DNA from: Rugalucina vietnamica
Lineage: Eukaryota; Mollusca; Bivalvia; Lucinida; Lucinidae
Direction: 5' to 3'
DNA length: 64,000 bases
NCBI GenBank assembly: GCA_964017185.1
Contig: OZ024874.1
Location: 12,457,957 to 12,521,956, forward strand
Position 1 is the stretch's first letter. Each line of letters begins with the position of its first letter. The notes under the pieces are model-generated. The model ran no database searches and was not told the DNA's origin. It saw only the letters and a list, made by a program, of their open reading frames with translations. Of the stretch, positions 29,291-41,300 are shown in pieces. Made by a program: the position numbers and the translations under genes.

Positions 29291-29357
29291 CGTAGTTATG
29301 CTGCGTACCTTGCTTAACCCTAAAACAGGACAACAATATTAGTCTGAATTTTACGTG

Positions 29358-29406
29358 AGCGCGCACACACACACACACACTCACACACACATGCACGCAC
29401 GCACGC
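29358..29406 (+). repeat. (CA)n/(GCAC)n microsatellite
   Basis: CACACACA runs followed by CACGCACGCACG; the inverted arm has a shorter, decayed GT-rich counterpart near 34170-34200. Confidence 0.95.
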
Positions 29407-29985
29407 AATGCTTATTGTTGATATCAACTATATCATGTTTGCTTTTAAAGATACATTACTCGTTCAATGCGAGTCGGCCTTACAAATGATTGGTGCGAAT
29501 AAAATGCCTCCATTTTAACAGGTTTCAATGCGGAATTTGATTTTTTATGAAATTCATGTGTATAACTAGGGGTCGCTAGTTCGATTTTGAGCTGCTCATG
29601 TCTTTATGGTGACACTATAAACCGAGGTCCCGTCTTCATATGACCATAACTGTTGGTGAAAAAAAAATATTATCAACTATTTGTTATCGTCATGTGATTT
29701 TTTACATACTGACACATGAATATACATACACTGGTTCTGTTAAGGTACATTTTCACGTGATGTTTGGAACGGACAGAAAACATTATACATGTAAACATGG
29801 CAAGATTTAGATTTGAAACATTAATTGATCTTTATTTTTATGCGCAGTTTTTGATTCTACGCCTTACAACGTTTTGACACATTTCAAGTATTATCCAACG
29901 TGGTCGGTTATTCTCATCAGGATAACATGTCCATGAAATGTATACCCCCTTGAACCACACTTTTATACAGCACAACTGGGGTATG

Positions 29986-32900
29986 CCGGTGTATTTCTAT
30001 TTTTAGCTCACGAGAGCCCTTAGGCTCAAAAGATGAGCTTATAGGATGGCTATGCCCCGGCGTTCGCCCGTCGTCGTCCGTCAACAATTTCCATGATCTC
30101 CTCTGAAACCGCTTGGCCAGTCAAACTTAAATTGCTTGCGGAGCATTTGTAGGAAAGGAAAACGAAAGTTAGCATAAATGGTCCAGGTCACATGACCAAG
30201 ATGGCTGACATGGCTATAAAATAGCAAAAACCTTTGAAAATTTCTTCTCCAAGAGGACCTATGATTTGACACGTGGCATGAAGCATCAGGCAAACGAGCC
30301 CTATAAAGTTTGTATCAATCATGTCGCTGGGACGACCCTGACATATTTTACGGCACAGTCAAGTTAGGTCACCCATGCATTTAAATGGGGAAAATTAGTT
30401 GAATGTAAACTTGCTATGAGTATGCAAACGGTGAGAAGATTTTTGTTTATGGAAACATTTAGTCCCCAGGAAGGTTGTCTGTTCCTGCCCGGGGGCTATA
30501 TACATGTATATGACAATAATAGTCAAACATCTTCTCTGCAACCGCATGGCCGATCAAACCAAACTCCATGGAAGGGGAACGAAAGTTTGTATAAATGGTC
30601 AAGGTAACTTGCCCAAAATGGCCGCCATGGCTATAAAGTGCAAAAAAAAAACTTTTATAAATTTTCCTTGTTAAAAGGAACGCTTGGCTAGTCTGTATAT
30701 ACCATTATTTGTCCGTGTGTTGTGGTTTTTCGTAGATTTGTGGAGTTTTTGCTTCGGTTACTCGATCGATCGCATTGGTCATGAACACTGTCTCGCTACC
30801 AGGCTACGGTGGATCTGAATAGTTTACTGGTAACACGCAAAATGACATTATTTCACTTGGTCGGACCTAGGACAAAGTTCCGGGTTTTAGCATCATCCGT
30901 CCAAAACACCAACTAAATGTTTAACTTAGATCCAATTACGTCATTCTTCCCACAAGTCCTAATAAAAACGGCGGAGAGCAAGTCAGGTTTCCGTCTTCAA
31001 TTGCTTTTATTATACAAGAAGTGTAGCAAAACATTGCGACTGGAACCAGTCTCCTAGCTGTCAAAGGGAAACCCCACAGATTGAAGGAAAAAAACCCGCA
31101 GATTAAAGAGAAATCCTCATTCCGTCTCAATTGCTTGGCGCTTGGCAGCGCCAAGCAAAAATGTTCTTCTTTAGAACCGTTGGGCCTATGATTTTGAAAG
31201 TTGGCATGAATTATGTACAAAGATTATCTATGGCCCAAATCATGACCTAGGGATGATTTTTTTTACCACAAGGTCAACTTAAGCTGCCCATGCATCTGAG
31301 AACAAAGATTGTGAGTACTCGTAAGAACTGCCTCGGCGAGGCGGTTCAAGCGTGTGCCCACAATCTATATGCTGACAGCAGAGCTACAACGCATGATCAT
31401 TCTTAACCTTACTCATACGGGCCAATCTTTGCATCCGGAACCGGGAAAGTATATTTGCACATAAGCTTCTTACTCAATCTGAATTTACTTAGATAATAAA
31501 TAAGTGGTTTGTTGATTTGATGTTTAACGTTTATCCAACAGCAAAGGTCATATGGAAACGAGACCTCACTTTATAAGCTCATCCGACAGACTCAACAAGC
31601 CCGGGATCAAACCTGCGATCCCTGATTACAAGGCCCACTCAGGCTTGTTTGATAGATTTTGCATAGATTTTATCATGATAGTAATCGTACTTTCAAATGT
31701 TAAAAAGGACGAAATAACACATGTCTTTAACAACAACTGCTTTTCGGATTGCAAACAACATTGTGGCTTGATAACTGATCCTGCTTGATATGATCTTTGT
31801 TTTGTCGAGGGGCCGTAGCACGATTAAATTTCCCCTGTTATATTACATAGGTTCATTGATGTCATTTCGTTTGTTTACATATAAAAGGCCCGGTAAATTA
31901 AACACGTGAAATGACTGCGTGATATACTGTACAATTGTACATGGATATGTGTATTCAGGTATTGTATATCAGTGTCAGCACCATCGTATATGCCTGCGAT
32001 ACAACCAAAGTCCTTACAGCAAAGATTGATGCAACATCACACAGCATATGATAAAATGGAGAACACTGATTGAAACAACCTTCAACGCGCCAATGTCGCT
32101 TAGGTAACAACAACACCAAGACAATGAACTCTTTTCCATAGGTCGCTGCCCAATAGATCAGATATACAATCACAGCTGACACAAACCACGTTCTGCTTGT
32201 GGGTGTGCCAAGTCGTTTTCTCAAGGTTTTCCCCTTTTCCCCTGTTACCCGTTACATATGAACTAAAATAATCTTGAACGGGGCGAAAATTGTATAAAAA
32301 CGAATATGACCAGAATTTAGCAAAATCAGACCCTTATCTGTAATCAAGTAACAACAGAAGGACCAGGCATCGATACAATTAAATTTCACATCCTAACAGA
32401 GACACCGGGTGTGAGAGACATGACGGTGCTACACTTCACAAACAATTCAACAACACGCATAAAAAAAACTTGATTATTAGCTCTTTCCCAACACAACCAG
32501 CATCCATTCTGTTAAAGAGACAATACACATGACAATAATCTTAAGAAAACACCTGTGTTAACGTGAAGACTAACTTTAGACCGTATATATTATCATTTGT
32601 GGAACAAATAAATAATATGTGCACTTTGTCAGAATATGTAGTGTCCAAAATTGCTTCTACGTGAAAACGAAAACTGCAAGGGAGAGCGGCCTTCTTTGGT
32701 TCAGAGAACTTATCACATATTTTATTATGTATCCTCTCTTGAAGTGAAGGAAGGCCTTAGTTAAGGTGACGAATCGAATTTCAGCATCAAAAAGATACAT
32801 CTTACACATACTGAAATCCATAGTTCAATAGTCGAAACCGCGGTATGGCCCATCTACTTTCTCATTTATGTTTTCACTGCTCTTAAAGGATCTCAGTTTT

Positions 32901-33429
32901 AGTTTTTATTTGCTATTACTGCAGCTGGTGTTGTGCCGTGTGGCGGCCCTAAAAAGTCTCCCTGTACATCATCCATAGTGCAGGTTATATTTTCTTTTTG
33001 GTCCTTTGAGATCAGCGAGGATATTCTGAGAACTCAGAAATTTATTATCGGTTAAGATTCATTTTCTAACCAATTTTTTATATATTTGGTCCCATTTAGA
33101 TAATACTAGTCTTTCTGACTACCCTGTTGAAAGTTGCAAAATTTCAGTAATTCTCTTTGGCTCCATGTTGCCAAATCTAAAAGGTCACTGACGAGACTTC
33201 AATAGTCGAAACCGCGATATGGCCCATCTACTTTCTCATTTATGTTTTCACTGCTCTTAAAGGATCTCAGTTTTAATTTTTATCCATATATGGTAGAAAC
33301 AAATGTCGGTTTGTCACCTTAGAGAACTAAGATGGGCGTACACTTTAAGAAAGCACTGTAATTCTGGGCCCAAATTGAATTGTAACAAATAGCAAAACTT
33401 CTCCGATGTTTTAGAAAAAAAAGTTTATA
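29986..33429. other. Central spacer of the 7.7-kb element
   Basis: Holds a copy of the GCTCACC...GAGC dispersed repeat (about 30003-30690, words AACCGCTTGGCCAGTCAAAC and GTCACATGACCAAGATGG), a decayed palindrome of MITE family C (31302-31366), a SINE fragment (about 32178-32300) and dispersed repeat B (32822-32912, 32936-33285). No gene is supported. Confidence 0.5.
32936..33285 (+). repeat. Dispersed repeat B copy with duplicated end
   Basis: Starts CCGTGTGGCGGCCCTAAAAA. Its last ~90 bases (AGTCGAAACCGCG.TATGGCC to AAAGGATCTCAGTTTTA) also occur directly upstream at 32822-32912, so the 3' end is repeated on both sides. Confidence 0.75.
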
Positions 33430-35207
33430 TTCCATCGTATAAAAGTGTGGTTCAAGGGGTATACATGTCACGGACCATGCTCGATATGACTTTAAATATG
33501 TCAAAATGTTGTAAGGTGTAGAACAAAACAAAACTGCACATAAAATTAAAGATCAACTTAATGTTTCAAATCGGAAATCATGCCATGTTTACATGTATAA
33601 AGTTTTCTGTGCGTTCTCGAAAAACACGTGAAAATGTAGCTTAGGAGAACCAATGTACGTGTATACATAAGACAGTATTTAAAAAGTCACATGGCGATAA
33701 CAAATAGTTGATATTGGTTTTTCCCACCAACAGTTATGGTCATATGAGGACGGGACCTCGGTTTATTGTGTCACCATAAAGGCATGAGCAGCTCAGAATC
33801 GAACGAGCGACGCCTAGTTATACACACGAGTGTCTAAAATAATCGAATTCTGCATTGGAAGCTGTTAAAATGGAGGCATTTTATTCGCGCCAAGCATTTG
33901 TAAAAAACCGACTCGCATTGAACGAGTGACGCATCTTCAATGGCAAACATGATAAGTGATATATATGATGCGATTTTAGAAAATATTTCGTATCAAAGGT
34001 CACTTCTGGTTCTTTGTTCCATTAGAATTAGACAGTTTAACGGAAAGACAACAATTACCATTTTTAGGCGTTTCGTTCTCGCTGTCTTATATCAACTACG
34101 TATTTATTCTCGCCGCGACTGACTGAGCCACTGCGAGACAAAGTCCTCTACGGAACGTGTTTGCATGAGTGTGTGTTTGTGAGTTTGAGGGTGTATGCGC
34201 GCTTAAAATTAAGAAAATTGTTGTCCTGTTTTAGGGTTCAGCAAGGTTCGCAGCACGTTTGATCAGCTGGCTAACCTGCACTCCGATAAACTTCGTGACC
34301 TCGCTCCTCTTCCGTGTATGGAGAGGTCTAACGGAATACCGATGGAAATATTCAGTCTAGCAGCTCGTAATGAATAGGACAAGATGTTTCTCAGTTTTAT
34401 AATCATTTATTGACTTGAAAATAACATCATTGTGTTAGTTTGAAGTTTAAATATATTTATTTGTATTCAACCAGACAAATAACACGCATACTACAAGAGA
34501 ATAAATGAGGATCAGAAAGAAAGCGTGTGGCTTGTAAAAATCATCTAAAATTCGTAATTATCGCACTCGATATGGCTGAAATACTGTTGAAGGTCTACAA
34601 AACCTCAAATTATTTGTATGGCTATGCATAATGTAGTTACGATATCGCACTTATGACATGCAGATGGCTTTTGAATGGGATCAAAAGGAAACATCAACCA
34701 AATAAACCCTATCAAGCTTTCGAGTATCTGTTTGAAATACATGTATAAACATGCCAAATGAATTATGTTCGCTCACGAGACAGCACGTGAAACTGTAGTT
34801 TTACACCTTATAAATATACATATATCTGTACATGTACACTATACTATTTGATTTAGTGCCTTACGTCCGCGGAAAATATTTAAGTCATTCAGAGTGGCTA
34901 ACTTATCCTAGCCACATTATTCCTGTACAAGCCTTCAGAATATGAACATTTTTATGTCTCCAAGAAAGAAATATTGACGTGAGGATCGCTCGAAGATCAG
35001 CTCTTCTACCAAAAATCTCGATTTCTATAGGTTAAAAGTCAACAAGAGAGAAGCATTTATGTGAGCTGCCGACTCACACTTCAATTCCTTTACGATTTAA
35101 GTATTTAATGCACAAGAGCATTTCCTGATTCTTGCATTCGCCAATAAATATAATCAGCTTATGTTTCCTTAGCATTATTGTCACAGGGGAGACAAATAAA
35201 GAAAAGG

Positions 35208-35458
35208 GCGGCCCCCGTGGCCGAGCGGTTTAGAGCGCTGTTTCTTAATCACTCGATCATCTCACCGCTGTGTCTGGTGTGGGCTCGAGCCACGCTCTGG
35301 CCACATGTGAGACAAGCCAAGTTCTGCTTGCGGGTGTGCCAGGTGGTTTTTCTCGGGGTTCTCCCGTTTTCGCCCCACCTACCGATTGGCCCGTCTCATA
35401 TGAGCTGAAATAATCTTGAAAGGGACGTAAAACTGAATTTAAAAAAAAAAAAAAAAAA
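35208..35458 (+). mobile_element. tRNA-derived SINE, full copy
   Basis: GCGGCCCCCGTGGCCGAGCG head, GTGGGCTCGAGCC B box, GTTCTGCTTGCGGGTGTGCC body and an 18-A tail. It inserted into the right arm of the 7.7-kb element only, so it is younger than the arm duplication. Confidence 0.88.
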
Positions 35459-35734
35459 GTGGTCCGACCAGGACTCGAAACCAGAGCCTTTCGTTTTGAA
35501 TTCTAGCTCGCTAGCTACTGAGCTACAAAGCTGACGTCCTACACTATTATATTTAAATTGCTTGTCTTATTCAATTCGTCTCCGTTGGACTGTTTGTAGT
35601 TTTGACTGTGTACTTCTTCATATTGCCCCTCGTCTTTATCTCAAATATGCCCTCACGAGTCGTCCCCCATCACACAGAAAGTCTTGACCGCACGCGCCAG
35701 CAACATTTACGTTCAAAAGTGAAAAATGTCTATT

Positions 35735-35882
35735 TGGAAATAGATGTTCACTCGTCTTACGATAAGCTTTCTTAGTATAAGTACCTGATTATCAATTTAG
35801 TTTTTCCCATCTCTGTTTATGAAGTGGGAATTTCTTTCTGATTGCGCCGTTTCTTGATCTTTGCCTTCTTTAACCTTCCCTA
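35735..35882 (+). mobile_element. Retroelement 3' tail, right half
   Basis: Continues the copy broken at 28027: TTGGAAATAGATGTTCACTC, AGTATAAGTACCTGATTATC, GATTGCGCCGTTTCTTGATC, ending TTTAACCTT. Confidence 0.75.
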
Positions 35883-36394
35883 TGCTACAGTTTATGTGGG
35901 GCCATGGTATTTTGTTTGCTGGATTTTGATCACACTACACCAGGAAACCGAAAATACCAACAAAAGAATTAAATTAACAGTATTCAAAAATGATTCTTAA
36001 CCCAATTTACATGAAGGGTTTGTATGATCTCAGGTAAAGTCATGTGGTTACTTATCAGTTTTACTTTAATTACTTTTATCATTGTAAACGTTCAATAGAA
36101 TATATATCGTGAAACTCGTGGCAGGTAAATAAAAGTAAATTGGTTACAAGAGGACCATAATTTGTACGCATTTTTACCTCAGAATTATAGGTCAGCACAA
36201 CAAAATCTAACTCAGGTACCACTACCAATTTAATATTATCTACCGGCGTACGAGGACCATGATAACAATGTTGAAGGCATTACATTTGAAATTCTGACTA
36301 GGTAAGGTAAATCCTGTCTATGACTTTGGTAAAGTTATTGCATTCAGTCATTAATACAGTCCATAAAGTACTTAAAAGAAAAGTCCGCTCGACA
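35883..36394. other. Non-coding stretch
   Basis: No gene or known repeat recognised. Confidence 0.3.
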
Positions 36395-37965
36395 AAGGAT
36401 CGTTTGGTTTCCAAGCATTATCCTGCAATAAAAACCAGAGGACCAATGGTCCTGTAAACGCTCACCTGAGATCTGCTGCATATACCAATAAACATGTTTG
36501 AATATTATGGTATTTAACTCCAGTGCAGGGGCAGATGAAGCCCTTGGGCCATTTTCTTTCTTCAGACAATATTCTGTCCATTTGCCAATTTCCTGCTGGC
36601 TTTTCCCTTCAAATGACATTTTAACAGTTTTCCCAATTCAAATGCATAGGCAACCCATGTTGACCTTGCCATAAACTTGGTCAAGGTCATCACAGGGACT
36701 TGATCTATATATGCATGTACATTGGAGTACTTTAGCCATCGATGCTTCACGCCAAGTTTCCTTGAAATCAGTTTATTGGTTTCAGAGAAGAAGAATTTTG
36801 ATGGGTTTTTTACCATATATGGGCATGGCGACCATCTTTGTCATGTGACCTAGATTATTTATATACACATTGATTCCCCAATTTTATAGATGAATCACGT
36901 AAAATTTGGCTTTGATTCGCCAAGCGGTTTCAGAGGAGAAGACGTTTGAATATTATGGAAATATACATGTATATTGCCCCGGGGTGGGGGCACATGAGCC
37001 CCTGGGGTCCAATTTTTTCAGAATCATTAATATTCAGTCCTACTTCCCATTTCCTGCAAGACTTTTACTTTAAATGACATTTTAAAAGTTTTTCCCATTC
37101 AAATGCATTGGCGACCTATGTTAACCTTGCGTAAAATAGGTCAAGGTCATCACAGGGTCATGATTCATATAAACATTGTAGTGCTTGAGCCATCAATGCT
37201 TCATGCCAAGTTTCGCTGAAATCGGTCAACCGGTTCTGGAGAAGAAGATTTTTGAAGGGTTTTTACCATATATAGGCATGGCGGCCATCTTGGTCATGTG
37301 ACCTGGATTTTTTATCTACATATTTGTTACCCCTTCCTATTAATGCTTCACATAAAATTTGGCTTTGATTGGCCAAGTGGTTTCAGAGTAGTAGACGTTT
37401 GAATATTATGGAGATATACATGTATATTGCCCCGAGGTGGGGGCAGATCAGCCCCTGGGGTCCAATTTTTTTTAGAATCATTAATTTACAGTCCATTTGC
37501 CCATTTACTGCAAGACTTTAACTTTAAATGACATTTTAAAAGCTTTCCCCATTCAAATGCATTGGCGACCTATGTTGACCTTGCCGTAAAATAGGTCAAG
37601 GTCATCACAGGGTCATGATTTATATACACATTGTAGTGCTTGTGCCATTGATGCTTCATGCCAAGTTTCGTTGAAATCGGTCAACCGGTTCTGGAGAAGA
37701 AGATTTTTGAAGGGTTTTTACCATATATGGGCATGGCAGCCATCTTGGTCATGTGACCTGGATTTCTTATATATACATTGGTTCCCCCTTCCTATTGATG
37801 CTTCATATAAAATTTGGCTTTGATTGGCCAAGCGGTTTCAGAGGAGAAGATCTTTGAAATTGTGGACGGACGGACGACAGACGACGGACGGACGGACGGA
37901 CGCCGGATCATGGCCATCCTATAAGCTCACCTTGTGAGCCTAACGGCTCAGGTGAGCTAATAAAA
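36395..37965 (-). repeat. GCTCACC dispersed repeat with three ~460-bp tandem units
   Basis: The unit word CATTCAAATGCATTGGCGAC recurs near 36634, 37096 and 37551, and CAAGGTCATCACAGGG follows each. The right end holds a (GGAC)n stretch and a terminal palindrome GCTCACCTTGTGAGCC...GGCTCAGGTGAGC. Read on the minus strand it matches the partial copies at 30003, 51676 and 54358. Confidence 0.8.
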
Positions 37966-38078
37966 AACCATAACATTTTAGCTACGTCAATAGAAAAAAT
38001 GACTTATTGATATACATTGTACGCGAAAACAAAAGTAATAATCAGCTTTTCCCATTTTATTTGAGTTTCCTTGCCAAA

Positions 38079-38309
38079 TCATTGTATTGTGAGACGCAAT
38101 TTTAAGCATAATTTTACAGGTTTGGTATACATAAGAATCGAAATAAAAAAGGGTTTTGTTATTACCGTCGCCGAAGATAGATCATACATACCCACAACAG
38201 CCACAGTACCCTGACTACTGGTACAATTCATATTGCAATAGTTCTTGGCGCAACATGAATGACATACTGGCACAGAACGCCGAATGTGGCCGGAAATAGA
38301 TGGACATGT
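38079..38309 (-). CDS. Copy 2 exon: LU domain 2, part c (3' end uncertain)
   Basis: Encodes TCPSISGHIRRSVPVCHSCC then AKNYCNMNCTSSQGTVAVVG. Read through, it adds a Lys-rich tail and stops at TGA 38079. A GTATGT donor at 38191 would end the exon at 38192 (118 bp, phase 1), exactly as in copy 1, and the tails after it are unrelated. I favour the donor and a missing last exon. Confidence 0.7.
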   Translation of the reverse strand, partial: TCPSISGHIRRSVPVCHSCCAKNYCNMNCTSSQGTVAVVGMYDLSSATVITKPFFISILMYTKPVKLCLKLRLTIQ

Positions 38310-41300
38310 CTGACAAATAAAACCAGTGTATAAGCATCATTTATCTTAAAAAGATTCGACCACAATACACAGCGAAAGCCCCAAATTCGCCTCATAAAAT
38401 AAAGGTGCGGGTCAATTGTACCATACCAGCATCGAATGCTACATAGCTAGTAGATTTCATATTCTTCGAAAATCCATAAACTCCTAGGCATTCTGGTTAT
38501 ATTTCCCCAGACCAAAGAAGCTGCACGACCTTAACGACTGCACCTGCTGAAGGGTTAGGTGAATTAACATTTGAGCCAACTCGTGGGAAAACAAACAGTG
38601 TGGTTTCCGAACAGGTTTGACACAAGCAAGGCTGTACAAGCACAGATGATGGCTAGAGACTGGAAATTTTGGATTTAGAAAGTAGAGGAATTGTACTATC
38701 CGTGTAGCGAAAACAAAGGCGCTGATCAGCTTCGCGGTTACCGCGAAGCTGATCTGCGTCTTTGTTTTCGCCATTGCAGATTGTTGGTTTCCTCATGAGG
38801 CGGCTCATTTGGTCATTGAGGTAAGGCGTTATCGCAGTCGACCATTGTACATTCTTGTCGTGACAGAGCCGGGCATTAAATAAGCCACGTCATGAGAAAA
38901 CCAACAATGTGGTTTCCTCCCACGTCAAACATAAACGAGGCTGTAGATGCGCAGAAGGCGGCTAGAGGCTGGAAATTTTGTACTTAGAAAATATATTTAG
39001 AAAATAGAGGAACTGTACTATCCCTGTAGCGAAAACAGACTCTGATCAGCTGCGCAGTTACCGCGAAGCTGAACTGCGTCTTTGTTTCCCATACGCAAAT
39101 GTTTGTTTTCTCGTTACGCGGAACATGTTTTTCTCAACGGTACAGCGTGTGCATGTCTCTAACCAAGACAGTGGTATTGAAAAATTCGAACATACATATA
39201 TTTAGAAAACTAGTGCCCAAACACAAGAATTGGGACCAGGGTTCATAACTAGAAGCATATGATTAGATTGCATATGTATTAATCGTTTTAACCCAAATTC
39301 AGTTTTACGTCCCTTTCAAGATTATTTCATCTCATATGAGACGGGCGAATCAGTAGGTGGGCGAAAACGGGAGAACCACGAGAAAAACCACCTGGCACAC
39401 CCGCAAGCAGAACTTGCCTTGTTTCACATGTGGCCAGTGCGGGGCTCGAACCCGCGTCAGACACAGCGGTGAGATGATCGAGTGACTAAGAAACAGCGCT
39501 CTTAACCGCTCGGACACAGGGGCCGCTAGTTGTGTATTTGGACAGATGGACAAATAGTAACTTACATGTTTTTGCGCACACCCCATCTTGTATATCGTGT
39601 CTGTATTACCCCAGCGGTATTCCTCTATACTACACACCTACAAACATGAGCAAGGAACATATACATTTACAATAACATAAGTATCTGAGCAAATGCATGG
39701 TTTCCGATTGTGATTTTTTTTTGCGTGGCCTGCACTGTCAAGTTCAATTGACGTAGTGTGGTGGACTGACGGACGAGTAACCTTGCAGACTCGTTGACTT
39801 GTGGCTACTCGAGAGTAACTCGATATATGAAGTCAAATTATATGCTAACCATGGAAGGATGAATGGTTAAACAAACTAGTGATCGACTAGCGAGTCATTA
39901 CCTCGTCAGCGCTACAAAGAGTAACTCTATCGCACGTTGTTGGTTTGTCGAAGTTTTGACAATCAAAACATAGTGGGCCATTCGACGACGACGGACCTTG
40001 CAAAATAAAACAATAGTATACATGTAGTTCTCTCATTGAATACGTGAAAGCGTGACATAACACAGTAGACATATAAACGAATAATAAAATAAAAATGTAG
40101 TTATTTATACAATGATAATAAAAAAAAAAAACAATAATATGTAATGATAATAACTCATCACATTGTCTTTCATACATCACGGGGGTGAATCAATTGATGC
40201 AACCTGTACTGTCGCCCGAGTCATTTGTATACCATTTAATGTTAAAACTCGCTGTCGTCTGAGTATATCGACGGTCGTGTCATGTCTCGGACGACAGCAA
40301 AATCACAAGTATTATTGTTACTACCGTCGCCTATATACTCGGACGACAGCAGGATTTGCATGTGATCGTATACTAATGACTCGGACGAGACAGCACAGGT
40401 AACACCATTTGAATCACCCCCGTGTACATAGCATGCAAAGAGCATGTTAAGAGTGAACTTATTCGCTCAATAATGGACAGAAAAGTAAAAGGTATACTGT
40501 ACATTGAGCAGCAGCTGCTGCAGTCAGAATCAAAGTCGCACATTCAAAACAACCAGAATTATTAACAAGTACTGACAAAAAGAGAACAAATGGAAAACCT
40601 TTTGCAGACGCATAATAAGGCACAAACAGCATCGAAACACATAAATCAATACCCAAGCAAAAGAATAAATAGAACCACAGCGGAAATACCATCTTGGAAT
40701 GGCATTTAGTATAATTTATATATCACTCAGCTTTGATTGGTTGATTCGTTTGAAGGACTGAACATTGTACCTTGGTCTCCACAGCCTGCGTTGTTACAGA
40801 AGTTTGAATCACAGCAGGAGAAACACCGGTCACTGGTTGACGTTGGTGAATGTTGATTTACTTGACACGTCTGTGAAAATAGAAACAAAAGAGTATTCTT
40901 ATAGTGGCGCGGAGTATTCTTATAATTATATTTGTTGTTGCAATTACGAAAACACGTCTAAAACGCCTTGAAGGAGCTAATAACCATGCTTTTCATGCTC
41001 GTTGTAAGCAATAATTTTGTAATGGTCTGTGCCGTTATTTCGTTCCAACCTGAATTATGTATACTGAAATGACATTTATTTTTCAAATCTCTGGCCCTTT
41101 TTCAAGACCTATAACATGGCAAAACCATTGCAGGACACAACAGTCTGCAGACAGATCGCCATGATATTAAAACCATTTCGAACACTGGAAATAATTAGAT
41201 CAAATAGATAGAGTACATTATTTTCTTGTAGATATGCTAATTTCTCCCAATTAATCTACCTTCTCAGTATGTATAGTTGGAATATCCCAAACAAAAATAT

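Larger units (their letters stand above)
28028..35731. mobile_element. 7.7-kb element with ~2-kb inverted arms
   Basis: The left arm (28028 to ~29985) and right arm (~33430 to 35731, including a later SINE) are imperfect inverted copies over almost their full length. They match at the ends AGACATTTTTCACTTTTGAA, at TCGTGAGGGCATATTTG, TGACTTTTAACCTA, GTTTATACATGTATTTCAAA, GGTCATATGA-type words and ACCACACTTTTATAC. ATT flanks both ends (28025-28027, 35732-35734), and the target is recognisably one retroelement tail. No transposase-like frame was seen in arms or centre, so it is probably non-autonomous. Arms differ locally, for example a tRNA-like piece only in the left arm. Confidence 0.72.

Noticed and set aside
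40459-40692. 77-codon hydrophobic minus frame
   Set aside because: It resembles a very diverged retroelement 3' untranslated region (words like TTCCGCTGTGGTTCTATTT) and lies between LU exons.
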